Translations under genes and position numbers: made by a program
The notes under the pieces: generated by a model
The model's database searches: none
The model's input: only the letters and a program-made list of their open reading frames with translations
What the model was told of the DNA's origin: nothing
NCBI RefSeq assembly: GCF_000149955.1
Contig: NC_030997.1
Location: forward strand, 310,001-374,000
Reading direction: 5' to 3'
DNA: 64,000 bases
Origin: Fusarium oxysporum f. sp. lycopersici 4287
Taxonomy: Eukaryota > Ascomycota > Sordariomycetes > Hypocreales > Nectriaceae
Part shown: one piece after another, positions 53,989 to 64,000 of the stretch
How the letters are laid out: each line of letters starts with the position of its first letter
Numbering within the stretch: position 1 is the stretch's first letter

Positions 53989-56084
53989 TCAAGCCTCAAC
54001 CTTCTCCTCATGCATGGTATGACCCTTATCATCACTCAACACAGAGCCTCTCCTCCTCGGTGCCGACACTGCAGCCTGCGCGTCCCAGTAGAGGTAGATA
54101 GCATCAGTATCGCCATCATACTCGTCATCAGAGCCAACCTCAATGATGCGCCACTTCGCACGGCTAACGCGCTCCCGGCAAACAGCGTTCATGTTAGCGA
54201 ACCTGACCTCAGTATCTTCTCCACCGTAGCTCTTGATGTTTTTGACCAGGTTCTTGAGGTACGTAACAGCAGTTGTGTCTAGCATGTTGACGCGAGAGAA
54301 GTCCAAGACGACGAGACCGATGCCCGGAAGTGATGAAGGGTCACTGATGTTGGCTTGTTTGCGAAGACGGGCCACTCTCTTCTCTCCGACAACAGACCAG
54401 TTGCGCTCTGTCTCGGGTCCATGGCTACCGTTGTAGAAAGCTGCATGGAAGGTTTGAATCTCATCGAGCACCTTGGATGTGTTTGAAAAGGCGTTGGGGA
54501 AGATGAGAGACTCATTGAAGGTGAAGATCCTGGTGTCTTCTGGGATATGGGTTGATGAGAGGTGGTTGCTTCCAGGCCAGTTCGATCTGGGGCTTGACTC
54601 AACGTCGGCTCCAGTCGATGTAAGCTTGGTAAAGACCTGGCGAAGCAGGATGTAGACGATGTTGAAGCCAACAGCGCATCCAATGCCGACTTCGCTTGAG
54701 TGGAACAGGGTAACCCAGAGTGCAAGCATGGAAGCGACAAAGTCAGCCAAGGAGGTCTTCCAGTAGCGATAGAAGGTCGAAGGGGGTGAAATGAGACCCC
54801 AGACAGCAGTGATGATGATGGCTGCTAGTGTCGCCTTAGGGATCCAGTAGAGTGTACCAACAAGCTCGTAGACACAAATCAAGACAACAGCCATGGTCAC
54901 GACACCAGAGAGGGGCGACTTGACGTTACATGATGAGTTGACAGCTGTTCGGGACATGGCGCCACCAACACCCATAGCATGGAAGAAACTGTTGAAGAAG
55001 TTGGTGATACCAAGGTAGCAAAGCTCTTGACTTTGATCAGAGGTGTAGTGGTTCTTGACGGCAAATGCTCGTGCAATAGCCAAGTGCTCAACTGCCGATC
55101 CGATGAAGACGGCAATACTGCGGGCAGCGACTTCAGGGATCAGGTCAGCCTTAGGCATTGTTGGTGCTTGTTGGCCCTTAGACTGAACCTTGACGACTTC
55201 GAAGAGAAAGTTATCTGGGTCTCGGTTCTTGTTGACAGCGTAACTGACACCTGTGAACAGCACCAAAGTTAAGAATGCTCTTGTAGTCGACAGAAGCCAG
55301 ATGACTTTGTTGTCTTTGCTCCACCTCTTTCCAGACTTCTCAAGAATAGTGAGGAACAAGATTCCAGTGAAGCCAATGAGGCATGCCCAGCCATTGGCAT
55401 TGGGGAGTTCATTGAAGATATCGTGGATCTGCTTTGCTGCACCATCACGGACGTTGTCTTCACCAAGAAGTGAGTCCATCTGGTTGAGGATGATAGTGAT
55501 AGCGATTGCAGTGATGAAACCACTGAGAACAGGGAGAGATATGAATTCGAGGAGGAAACCGAGTTTGAGAAACCCAAGGATGAGGCCGTAGACTCCCATC
55601 ATGAAGGCTGTTGCGGAGGCAATCTCAGATGGAGTCCATCGATCTTGGAGGGCGTGCACGTTCTCGGAGGTGAGGAGGCCAATAAGTGAAGTTGGACCGG
55701 TTGAGACATCTGAGCATCGTTAAACACAGATTTGGTGTTGAAAGTGATCGTGGACAGCTTACCCTTAGTAGACCCCATGAAAGCATAAATGACAGCTGGA
55801 AGCCAACTTGACATCAACCCATACTCAACGGGGATGTCTGCGATCTTCGCATAGGACAGACCCTGAGGAATCAGCATGAGACCCAGAGTAAGTCCAGCAA
55901 TGAGATCATTAACGATCCATCGTGGATTGTACTTCGGCAACCAGCCGACAATAGGGACTTTGTCGCTGAGGTACTGGACAGTTCCGGATGGCAAAGCTTT
56001 AGCTCCTTTGACTCCTAGTCGAGCTGCCCGATTCCAAGTGACATCGTTGCGAACGTCTGACTTGGCTTTGTCGAGCAGTTTCAT
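53989..56084 (-). CDS. SulP family sulfate-type anion transporter with STAS domain
   Basis: Exons 56084-55763 and 55709-53989, with a 53-nt intron, give 680 aa. The N-terminal signature is NDLIAGLTLGLMLIPQGLSYA, followed by LPAVIYAFMGSTKG and, after splicing, DVSTGPTSLIGLL, all typical of sulfate permeases. Ten to fourteen membrane segments follow, with GGAMSRTAVN in the core. The C-terminal STAS domain holds GIGLVVLDFSRVNMLDTTAV. Plasma-membrane sulfate uptake is the usual role, though it is shorter than the approximately 800-aa fungal high-affinity sulfate permeases and could carry other oxyanions. No accessory domain beyond STAS. Confidence 0.9.
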
Positions 56085-56966
56085 ACTGGTGTGATCAAGA
56101 TGGCAGAATGTTTAGTGAAGATGTTTTTTGAGTCTGGAAATTCGAGTCCAGAGCTGACGTTTTGCGGATTAATATAGCCATACGCTAAAAATAAGTCTAT
56201 CTATCTGAAGCTACCTAATCGAGGCAGCTCTATCCTCAGGATCAACTAGTCGTCATGTGTAAGTTACACTGACAGAGCACCTGTAGTCGTCAACATTCAG
56301 AGGGTATCACATCAACCCCCTCTACCGGTGACCATTCGCCGTACACCCTCCCCTCATCACCACTGCATCGCGGATTGGGCACGTATATAAATGCGACACT
56401 CAGTCTGACGGGCGTATATCCCCATGCAGGAATCATCGACAGAACTATGTGCCTCGATACCGAACACCGACAGATATCCATTCAATCCGAGAACAAATCA
56501 ATTCAATTGAGTTCGACTTGAGGTATCACATAGGTTGCCTACACTGCGGTGTTAGCAGCCAGTAAGCTGACCTTGGGCTTCTGCCGGAGTCGCTTAGCCG
56601 GGCCTGGGAGGGTTGCGTGCAAGGGGGGACAAACATGTCCGCTGACCACATGATGATGGGGGCACCAAGATCGACGTCTAATAAATCCGGGGGTGGAGAT
56701 CAGTGGTGGAAGTTACATCGATACAACTTCGCTTGAAACGGGTTCCAGGGGCTGGACTTGGACATGGGATGAAAGCCTGCATGACTAGGATAGCGAGAAA
56801 GAGGCGTATATATCACGAGTCAGAACGTGGCGTATACCGTGCATCAGCTTTGTAATTTCAGAGCTTCCTAAACTGACCTGGTGTAATACTAAAAGTTCTA
56901 GACTCTAAAGATAGGACCCTGTCAAACAGCGATTGTCGAATCAGACAAGTAGGACCGATAACTCGT
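56085..56966. other. intergenic, no gene seen
   Basis: About 0.9 kb upstream of the SulP gene and downstream of the DUF1275 gene. A 63-aa minus-strand frame (56290-56481) has no support. Confidence 0.45.
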
Positions 56967-57844
56967 TCAAGACCCCTCTTCTGCAGGCCACGCCGCCCAA
57001 CCAAACATAACAATGATCTTGAGCGCAGCGGCTACCCACAGCGCACCAGAAGTCCCCAGCTCGCTCTTCGCAATGAGTCCTCCAATTATAGCACCGATGA
57101 GGAGCAGGACTGGTGCTGCAACACGCCTGTTTCTCTCCGCATTGACAAAAATGCTCTCAAACAGCTCCGCGTCGGAGAACAAGTCGCAGTAGATGCTCGT
57201 GAGAACAACGCTGGTCAAAGCGTTGAACTTGAGTGCACGACTCGCAACAGCTTGTCCGCAACTTTGAAACGCCACGAGAGCGATTGGTACAATGACATAC
57301 CAGGGTGTATCATCTGGACCTGCACCTCTAGGTCCCCAGGTAACGATACAAGCAGCTGCAACGATGAAAACTGTCTGAATGCCAAAAGACAAGCAAAATA
57401 CCCATTTTCGTCTAGGCGTAGGTGTAAATACCCTGTGCAGACGACTAAAAAAGAATGAACCGATACAAAAAGCCAGAATCGAAGATCCAGACTTTTTCCA
57501 ACGATTAGTCCCAGCCGTAGGTCCAAGACCGAGATAAACAGTATTTCCTATACATGTCAGATCAGATCAGATTGAAATGATGGGAAGGATTTACCGGTCT
57601 GCATAGATACGAAGGCACCCCATGTTGATATGGAAGCACTGTCGAGAATGCCAGTTATGATGTAGCACGCCAAAAGCATAACATCAGCCCAATCTCGGCG
57701 GACATCAGAACTTAATCTCTTCCGCAACCAAGATCTAGATCCTGGTTTTGGAGCAAGTAGAGCCTGCGTCTCATCGCTCTGCGCAGCGATGCCGTTTTCA
57801 GCTCTGCTCTCACCGTTGGTGATTGCGCCGTATGGTTGAGACAT
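56967..57844 (-). CDS. DUF1275 (YoaK-like) membrane protein
   Basis: Exons 57844-57595 and 57547-56967, with a 47-nt intron, give 276 aa. After a polar N-terminus, DWADVMLLACYIITGILDSAS begins the first of six predicted membrane segments. SMQTGNTVYLGLG, joined across the intron, is the conserved DUF1275 motif (an M-TGN element), and NALTSVVLTSIYCDLFSD is the second repeat. The family is widespread in fungi and bacteria with unknown transport or membrane function. The leader contains a CTG/GT simple repeat (57856-57880). Confidence 0.85.
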
Positions 57845-58800
57845 TTGAGTAAGATTGCTGCTGCTGCTGCTGTGTGTGTGTTGGGATGATGTGAAAGTGG
57901 TTCGAGATATGCGTTTCTTTGTAACGTCGGTTAGAAGAGGGGCATAAATAAACGAAAATAGCCAAGGTGTAAATTACGATTAAAGTCGAAGCACCAGCCA
58001 GGCAACCGGGAAACGAAAAAAGCCTGGCTCCCCCCAGACTCCGCGTCTTGACCGAGCTAAAGACCCAGAGACAAGGTTTCAAACAAAGTCAAGCTTAGCT
58101 CCGCCTTTAAAGATAGGCTAGAGACCTTGGTCGTTCCCGATCGACTATTCTTGGCATAAGCGGGGGAAATCTCGCAAATCCCGGGTCTAGTTTTATCTCC
58201 GGCTTATAACTACCCCACATCCCGGATTCTTCTTTTATCGATGCACGCTATCACGGCGTCATCTTGACACACCATCTTCTTTCCCCTCCTTCTTACCACG
58301 TTGAGTATACGGCTCGAGCTGATCACACCCTAACAGGTTACGCTGAAGCCTGTAAGCGCTCGCAACGCCCTGAGAGCTCGTTGCGTTGCTTGGGTGTTAC
58401 GCCGCATCCACACATATTGAGAGTGTAATACCACGTAGGCAGGGTTGGGTACTTGTTTGACTTGGAGGGGGCTATGTGCCGGATAACCGAGCCCCGCGTT
58501 GGCAAACGGCAGTCATCACCATCATGCGCTGTTACCCCAGACGGACTTGCATACCAAACAAGACGTAACTCGGTGATTCGCCGGTGATCGCTTTCTCGGC
58601 GTCATGAACTTTCGTTTGGCGCTGTATCTTGGCATTGTTTACCTTCAACTTTGAGAAGCCTACTTAACGTGAGTGACGATTGAGCAATCGGTGCCCCCAT
58701 CCATCGTTCATCAATGTCAGCCAAATATTCATCTTGCCCAAATTAGCACTCCTTTTTTTCCAACAAGTCAATTGAACCTGTCTGTGACAGCCCCGCAAAT
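57845..58800. other. divergent promoter region, DUF1275 / oxalate decarboxylase
   Basis: This 956-bp head-to-head interval holds GC-rich CCCCGC elements (about 58160-58215, 58495) and the microsatellite at 57856. No ORF supported. Confidence 0.4.
57856..57880. repeat. CTG plus GT microsatellite in the leader of the DUF1275 gene
   Basis: Five GCT units run directly into a TG run, 12-36 nt upstream of the DUF1275 ATG on the coding strand as CA then CAG repeats. Confidence 0.85.
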
Positions 58801-60341
58801 ATGCATCTCCCTCACCTTGCCTATCTCGCAGCCTTTTTGGACATCTGCGCGGGCGTCCCCGTAGAGGACAGTCCTCGCCAGAGGCTCCTCAAAGGTCTGG
58901 GACTACCACCCAACTATCGCGGTGTGACGGGCGGCAAGAAAGTGCCGTTCACGCCGGGTCACAGAGACCCAATTGATAAGCCCGTCGACTCTGTCGGCGA
59001 CGAGCTTGATCCTCTGCCCTGGCGCAACGGCCTCGGAGCTTCTGTTTTGGGACCGTGGAATGAGGCGCGCTCGCGTCAGAATCCTGATCTCGTTAGACCA
59101 CCTAGCACAGATCATGGAAATCTGGCCAACATGCGCTGGAGTTTTGCGGATTCGCATATTCGCATTGAGGTTCGTGCATACGATGTGATGTGCAGAGATT
59201 TTGACTAATTCAAGGATAGGAGGGCGGCTGGACCCGTCAGACCACCATCCGTGAGCTGCCAACGAGTGTTGAGCTTGCGGGCGTGAATATGCGTCTTGGT
59301 GAGGGTGTTTATCGTGAACTTCACTGGCATCAGGAGGCCGAGTGGGCTTACGTGCTGGACGGAGAAGTCCGAGTCACGGCTCTTGATTACGAAGGCGGGA
59401 ACTTCATTGACGACTTGAAGAAGGGAGATTTATGGGTAAGCAAGTGGGTTTCTCTCGCAGAGCGTTATCTAACAGCCTGCAGTATTTCCCCAGCGGAGTT
59501 CCTCACTCCTTGCAGGGTTTGAGCCCAAATGGCACGGAATTCCTTCTCATCTTTGACAATGGGCACTTTTCTGAGGAATCGACCTTTGTTCTCACAGATT
59601 GGCTCGGTACGTTTCCGATTGATTCTGGAGACACACTTGACTAACAAAACAGCACATACGCCAAAGTCTGTGATCGCCAAGAACTTTGACTTGGACCCTG
59701 AGGTCTTTGCTCGCCTTCCCGAGAGCGAGAAGTACATCTTCAAAGGCCGCACCCCGGGTCCTATCAAAGATGAAGCCCCCAAGGGCAAGAAAGCTAAGAA
59801 GTCCAAGTACAACTTCACTCACCGCATGCTCGACCAAGAGCCTCTCAAGACAAGTGGAGGCCAGGTGCGCATCACCGACTCCAAGAACTTCCCCATCTCC
59901 AAGACCGTGGCTGCAGCCCACGCCATCATTGAGCCTGGTGCCATTCGCGAGATGCACTGGCACCCCTCTGCAGATGAGTGGTCATTCTTCATCAAAGGAC
60001 GCGCTCGCGTGACAATTTTCGCCTCTGAGGGTAACGCACGAACCTTTGACTACGTCCCAGGTGATGTTGGTATTGTTCCCAAGAACATGGGACACTTTGT
60101 TGAGAACATTGGAGATGAGCCCATTGAGATGCTGGAAATCTTTCGATCTGATGAGTTTAGAGATATTTCGCTGTTCAAGTGGATGGGCGAGACACCCAAG
60201 AAGCAGGTCATTGATACGCTGTTTGCGGATGATCCCAAGAACGCTGCGAAGTTCTGGGACAGGATCAAGGATGCGGATAATGATGTTATTACCAAGCCTG
60301 ACTTTGTTAGGTCTAAGCCTGAGGCTGACGAGGAGTTGTAA
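58801..60341 (+). CDS. oxalate decarboxylase-like bicupin, secreted
   Basis: Exons 58801-59169, 59220-59435, 59483-59606 and 59653-60341, with introns 46-50 nt, give 465 aa. The start MHLPHLAYLAAFLDICAG acts as a signal peptide. Cupin 1 has LHWHQEAEWAYV (metal His near 158 and 160, Glu near 165) and the late His in SGVPHSLQG. Cupin 2 has MHWHPSADEWSFF (His near 338 and 340) and PKNMGHFVENIGDEP. Both manganese sites look complete. The enzyme would split oxalate to formate and CO2, removing an acid that fungi secrete or meet in plants. Length matches fungal oxalate decarboxylases; an oxalate oxidase role cannot be ruled out from sequence. Confidence 0.9.
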
Positions 60342-61009
60342 GCTCCCTTACAGAGATTGTATGGCGACTGGTTTTGGAAATGTATACAAGATAGAGAATG
60401 TACTGGTCCGCATGATTCTTAATGAAAGTGACAGGTCCAGAGTGAGGTCGCGGATGAGACTTTGAACCCACAACGACGTGACATGGCAAGCCATGGTGTA
60501 CGCAAGTTAATTTCTGAGCCACTGATTTGACCTGAGTGTCAAGCATGGGTATCGTGAAGTTAGCGTTTGGCAGAAAGGCAAATGTTCCACCTAAGATAAA
60601 GCATTCTAATATAAAAAATTTATCATAAAAGAACTCCATAGTAAAAGCTTAAATTGAATAGGAAAATACAATTAATTTTATTCATTTCAAATTGCTCATG
60701 AAATCCATCCTTTTCTTCATTCTATTTATTATCTTACCCTGGAGATCGCCGATTTCATTTTGAGATGTTGATTCGCCCCACCTGTGATTGGCCACTGGAT
60801 AAGCCAGTCGCTGTTCCGACGCAAACCGGGTTCTCGACGGGTGAACCCTCTACTTTCAGAGACATCTTGTTTTCGGCACTTTGAACATATAGTTCTCAGG
60901 TTATCTTCGTAGCTAGTCAGTAGCTATTGTGAATGTGAATCGCCCAAGAGTCGCGCACGATCATGTCGCGCAGTAACTGTTCGTTTCTCTCAATGACTAA
61001 TCATACGAA
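60342..61009. other. intergenic, no gene seen
   Basis: AT-rich between 60600 and 60740. A 108-aa minus-strand frame (60313-60639) overlaps the oxalate decarboxylase end and has no support. Confidence 0.4.
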
Positions 61010-61083
61010 GGTTGCGTGGTCTAGTTGGTTATGGCATCTCGCTCACACCGAGAAGGTCCCCGGTTCGATCCCGGGCGGAACCA
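61010..61083 (+). tRNA. tRNA-Val(CAC)
   Basis: A 74-nt cloverleaf without intron. Anticodon loop CTCACAC between stems TCTCG and CGAGA gives anticodon CAC. The D-arm has GTGGTCTAGTTGGTTATGGC and the T-arm CCCGG TTCGATC CCGGG. Acceptor arms GGTTGCG and CGGAACC pair except for a G5-G68 mismatch; discriminator A. A T-rich run after 61084 is the likely terminator. Confidence 0.93.
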
Positions 61084-61483
61084 TTTTTGGCCGATTTACA
61101 TCATTGTCAAGCTCCTTTTTTTCTTCCAGGTAAAGCATGTAGCTGGGATGTAAATCCAATATCCAAATGCTATGCAAGCGCATGTAAGTGTCATCCAAAC
61201 AAAAGTTGTCTTTATCAAGGGAGTTAATTGAATGCATGGTTTATCTTATCCTAACCCCAACTGTGAGTAACCCATATTAGTTGTACACCCTCCAATCATA
61301 GAGTTCTATGATAATTGAATCTCCTTGCAAATTATTACTGTAGGTCAAGCTCCCTATCATCATATTCATGTCCTTCGCTCGGAGTAACCAGCTTTGTCAT
61401 CACGCAACCTATCCACGCAAAAGCCTTCCAAACACCTCCCTCAAAGATCAGCAGCTGGAGCTGAGTTTCCGTTTCGAAATCTT
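61084..61483. other. intergenic, no gene seen
   Basis: Contains the T-run that probably ends the tRNA transcript. No ORF supported. Confidence 0.4.
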
Positions 61484-61606
61484 CTATAACCTCTCTAAAT
61501 GAACTTCCGGAAGTCTTCGCGGCGGCCCTGGTAGGCTGGGCGTCGGCAGGCGATGTGGCATCTTGCGGCGTAGTACATCCGACGCAGGCTTCTCAGGCTC
61601 GCTCGC

Positions 61607-61870
61607 GTCATACACGCTGAAAAGCGCAGAGCGAAGAGAATATGAATATCCACCACAAGGCTTCTTGGCCCATCGGAAAGAACACATTTCCTTCGGGACG
61701 CGATCAAGTGCATGTTCTGACACAGTAGCGTTCGTGCAAACGCACTGCTTGTCGTACATCATTAGTATTTTCGATTTCAGATGTCTGCAAGTGCGCCGGC
61801 AGCTCTCAAAACCACTGGCCCTGCCAGGGAACACTGCATCGCTAGGCAACTTGAAGGTACAGCCTAGACA
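61607..61870 (-). pseudogene. WSC-like Cys-rich domain, displaced on the opposite strand
   Basis: On the minus strand an open frame (61484-62125) contains about 88 residues with eight Cys in WSC-like order: DCLGC, ESCRRTC, KQCVC, KEMC, KPCGG, ending FSVYD, with an LPSD element after the second Cys. WSC domains are carbohydrate-binding and sit at the N-terminus of fungal wall-sensor proteins before a Ser/Thr-rich stalk. Here no start codon with a signal peptide precedes it on its own strand: upstream is antisense of the Ser/Thr stalk, and downstream reads into a Pro/Arg-rich tail. It is best explained as an inverted segment of the adjacent plus-strand gene. The domain match is by eye only. Confidence 0.45.
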
Positions 61871-63256
61871 ATCTGGTATCTGGTCGTCATCTTCTCTTGA
61901 GTCTACTGTAGTTTCCACTACTACAGACGCTTCATCCACTGGTACCACCATTATCGAGACCTCAACTACCTCTGAGACATCGGCTGCCTCCGAAGCGTCA
62001 ACTGGCTCTGAGACATCAACGCTTGAGACCTCGACTACCACAGTTGAATCTACAGCAACGGCCCCCAACTTTACCAGTACCAGCCAAGTTTCAACAGAGA
62101 CAGATGATTGCGATGACGAAACCACTACTCAGTCCACTTCTACAACGGCGCACGGTTTCACAACAACATCCGAGTCAAGCTCTATCGCAACCCAATCAGA
62201 GTCTACCCTGGCCTCCGTCTCCTCCACCGCTCCATCTCAGAGCACTAGAGCAACCCAGCCTGCCGCATCAACATCTGAGTTGAGCTCATCCGCCAGCCAA
62301 AGCGAACCAGCCTCTTCATTGGCTACGGACGTTGGCTCTAAGACGACATCAAAGGGTGAATCTACTACCACCAAGACCACCAAGGCCATCGAGACAACCA
62401 AGTCTACCGAGACAACCGAGGCTACCGAGACCATCGAGACTACCGAGAACCAGTTGCCGACCTCTCTCACTACTCCCGTCTCCATCCCTATCTATACCAA
62501 GGCTTTCTCTTACACCAAGGTTATCCCTACCGAGACAGTAACAACTGTTACATACGTTACTGTCTGCTCAACCAATCCTGCATCTCTGACCACCACTTAC
62601 GTCCCTGTGACCATCACTTATGAGCCTTGCGGATGTGATCATCAGACTTATCCACCAGTGGAGATGACTACAACTACCCTGTCATGCCATGCCTGTGGCT
62701 CTAACGGGGAGGACTTCGTTACCCTGACGATGCCCGCGGCTGCTTGCGAAAGCCCAAGCGGAAGCCACGGATAATCGACCGGCCATAACGGTTATGTGAA
62801 CCCTCAGCCAACACCAGGATCACACAGCGACTTGTACCCAGGTCATGAAAATGGGCATTCATCTGTCCCCAGCCAGACACAAGGCAAGCCTCAGCCAGGA
62901 TGTGAGAATGGGAAGCCTTCTGTTTCGATTCATGGCTCACCAGAGCCCACCCACAACAATGGAACCTACCATCCTCCTGCTCAGCCAACTGTCTCCACAT
63001 CGCAACCCGGTACCGCAGTAATTCCTTCAGCGTCAGCACCTAACAACAAGGGTAAGAGGCCGCCCCAACGACTCTTGCCACTGAAGCAGTAGTTACCGGC
63101 GAGGGACAGGCAGCCAAGTCGACAGATGGTCTGTATCCTTCTCAGCCCGTAGAGGCACCATCCACACCGGTTATTGCTTCAGGCGCCAACAGACACCAGC
63201 TCGTGGCTTGGACCTGGATGGCTGGGATCATCGGCTTGGTGATGGTTTTTGAGTAA
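61870..63256 (+). pseudogene. Ser/Thr-rich GPI-type wall protein stalk, disrupted
   Basis: From about 61890 the plus strand encodes a long Ser/Thr-rich stalk with runs of TTK and TTE, then a Cys-containing section (TVTYVTVCSTNPASLTTTYV, EPCGCDHQTYPP, LSCHACGSNGEDFVTLTMP). An in-frame TAA at 62772-62774 interrupts it; the same frame continues to about 63051, where the phase changes either by an indel or by a 38-nt intron (GTAAGA at 63052 to GCAG at 63089). The final frame ends with a hydrophobic tail, AWTWMAGIIGLVMVFE, as in GPI-anchored or membrane-anchored wall proteins, stop at 63254-63256. No plausible start codon with a signal peptide was found. With the inverted WSC-like domain this is a broken wall-sensor type gene. 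Confidence 0.55.
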
Positions 63257-63639
63257 TGTGCACGAGTTGCATAACTGAAGCACATATATATTATTCTTCT
63301 TGTATATATTGGTATTAAGTAACATACTAGATATAGATGTTAAATCCTTAGCTCTATTTGTTATGCAAATAGCAAAGCATAGTCTCGCGAGTATATATGC
63401 CATTTTAGGCATACTAAATAGTGCTTGATCCCAACATTAATCCCATATCTGGCGCCCCTAGGAAATGACAGAAAACTGCAGCCTTTCGTTTCTAAGCGAC
63501 GGAAGACTTCTCTCTGAGTAACTTATTGTCGTTCCCTAAGGCGAGGTTGAACTTGGCTAATTACCTTTTGCACTTGGGATCGAGATTACAGGCCTTCTGA
63601 TACCCAAGAACTACCTATAGGTCGAGACTTGTACTTGTT
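63257..63639. other. intergenic, AT-rich, no gene seen
   Basis: TATATATATT-type sequence around 63285-63320. No ORF supported. Confidence 0.4.
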
Positions 63640-64000
63640 CTAGTCGGTGTATCCTCCTACCTCATCCAAGAACTTGTAGTATCTCGGCCCTTTGGAGATC
63701 CTCCATCTCTTACCAAACAGGACCAGAGGAATAGCGGCAAGAACCGACATTAATACCATGATACCAAAGCAGGTCATGGTCCAACCATAGCCAGCGGCTT
63801 CAATGCAGGACGATGAAGATCATGATCCATAGCGACGGGTTGATGTCGGTCCAGAACTCGAACAACACACAGATGGCCAGATATCTGGGATTGTCAGTCT
63901 TATTCCTGACATGGAATGGGCTACAAAACTTACTCCAGGGAAACAGTCCATTGCATATGCAGTAGCAATCGTGCAAGCTCCCACCTGATGTGAGATCATC
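63640..64000 (-). pseudogene. MFS transporter 3' part with an amino-acid-permease-like insert; continues past the edge
   Basis: At the right edge the minus strand reads SHQVGACTIATAYAMDCFPG, then a 49-nt intron (63933-63885), then ISG, as in a subgroup of fungal MFS transporters near helix 11. From 63886 to about 63803 another frame reads RYLAICVLFEFWTDINPSLW and ends in a stop; that is amino-acid-permease-like. The MFS frame resumes as EAAGYGWTMTCFGIMVLMSV and ends with FGKRWRISKGPRYYKFLDEV, stop at 63642-63640. So a piece of the MFS helix 11-12 loop seems replaced. The ATATCTGGC at the joint fits both families. As it stands no single frame is translatable; it is probably a pseudogene, though the rest lies outside the window. 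Confidence 0.5.

Noticed and set aside
61563..61870. Plus-strand N-terminus of the stalk protein starting at the Met at 61563
   Set aside because: Those 100 residues are antisense to the WSC-like frame, lack a signal peptide and read poorly, so this start was not accepted.
1..64000. Transposons, phage, CRISPR arrays, dispersed 5S rRNA
   Set aside because: No transposase or reverse transcriptase motif, no regularly spaced repeats and no 5S-like sequence were found on either strand by eye.

Overview
The window is a piece of a filamentous ascomycete genome, most likely a Fusarium-type Hypocreales fungus. This is inferred from many GT..AG introns of 44-57 nt, close gene spacing on both strands, two tRNA genes with short introns, a tRNA-Ala with the G3:U70 identity pair, and a gene set typical of plant-associated Sordariomycetes: laccase, GH74 xyloglucanase, cutinase, GH28, GH78, cerato-platanin, oxalate decarboxylase, 2EXR and STAND/NLR proteins. 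Species cannot be fixed from the sequence alone. One 150-base N gap (18601-18750) lies inside the laccase. Exon joints were worked out by hand from frame, GT/AG and family motifs.

Layout. 1-6.8 kb: an edge-truncated unknown gene, a conserved membrane protein, a small coiled-coil protein and a secreted M14 carboxypeptidase. 6.8-10.6 kb: mostly gene-poor, with a decayed Cys-rich secreted-protein gene, tRNA-Ser(GCU) and tRNA-Ala(AGC), both with introns. 10.6-24.8 kb: two divergent Gfo/Idh/MocA oxidoreductases, an APH-fold kinase-like protein, a laccase, a cyclase-family enzyme divergent from an MFS sugar/quinate-type transporter, and a GH74 xyloglucanase. 24.8-30.7 kb: an AT-rich gene-poor stretch, a cutinase and a decayed VAO-type flavoprotein. 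30.7-35.1 kb: a convergent pair of GH28 and GH78 enzymes that suits pectin side-chain breakdown. 36.2-44.5 kb: a 2EXR protein with an unresolved intron, a large F-box-like protein, and an unusual WW / glycine-zipper / zinc-finger protein.

44.5-48.8 kb: a STAND (NLR-like) receptor with an N-terminal signalling domain, NB-ARC and TPRs, followed on the same strand by an unknown protein. 49.4-60.4 kb: a secreted beta-propeller protein, a cerato-platanin, a SulP sulfate-type transporter with STAS domain, a DUF1275 membrane protein and a bicupin oxalate decarboxylase. 61-64 kb: tRNA-Val(CAC), a rearranged locus where a WSC-like Cys-rich domain lies in the opposite orientation to a Ser/Thr-rich GPI-type stalk, and at the edge an MFS transporter 3' part that contains a stretch reading as amino-acid permease.

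Taken together, the secreted enzymes (xyloglucanase, cutinase, GH28, GH78, beta-propeller, carboxypeptidase, laccase, oxalate decarboxylase, cerato-platanin) act on plant surface and wall material or plant-derived acids, and the transporters and oxidoreductases could take up and process released small molecules. Four or five broken genes (8.3, 28.5, 61-63, 63.6 kb, perhaps 37.4 kb) show an actively decaying and rearranging accessory region. No CRISPR, phage or rRNA features were seen.
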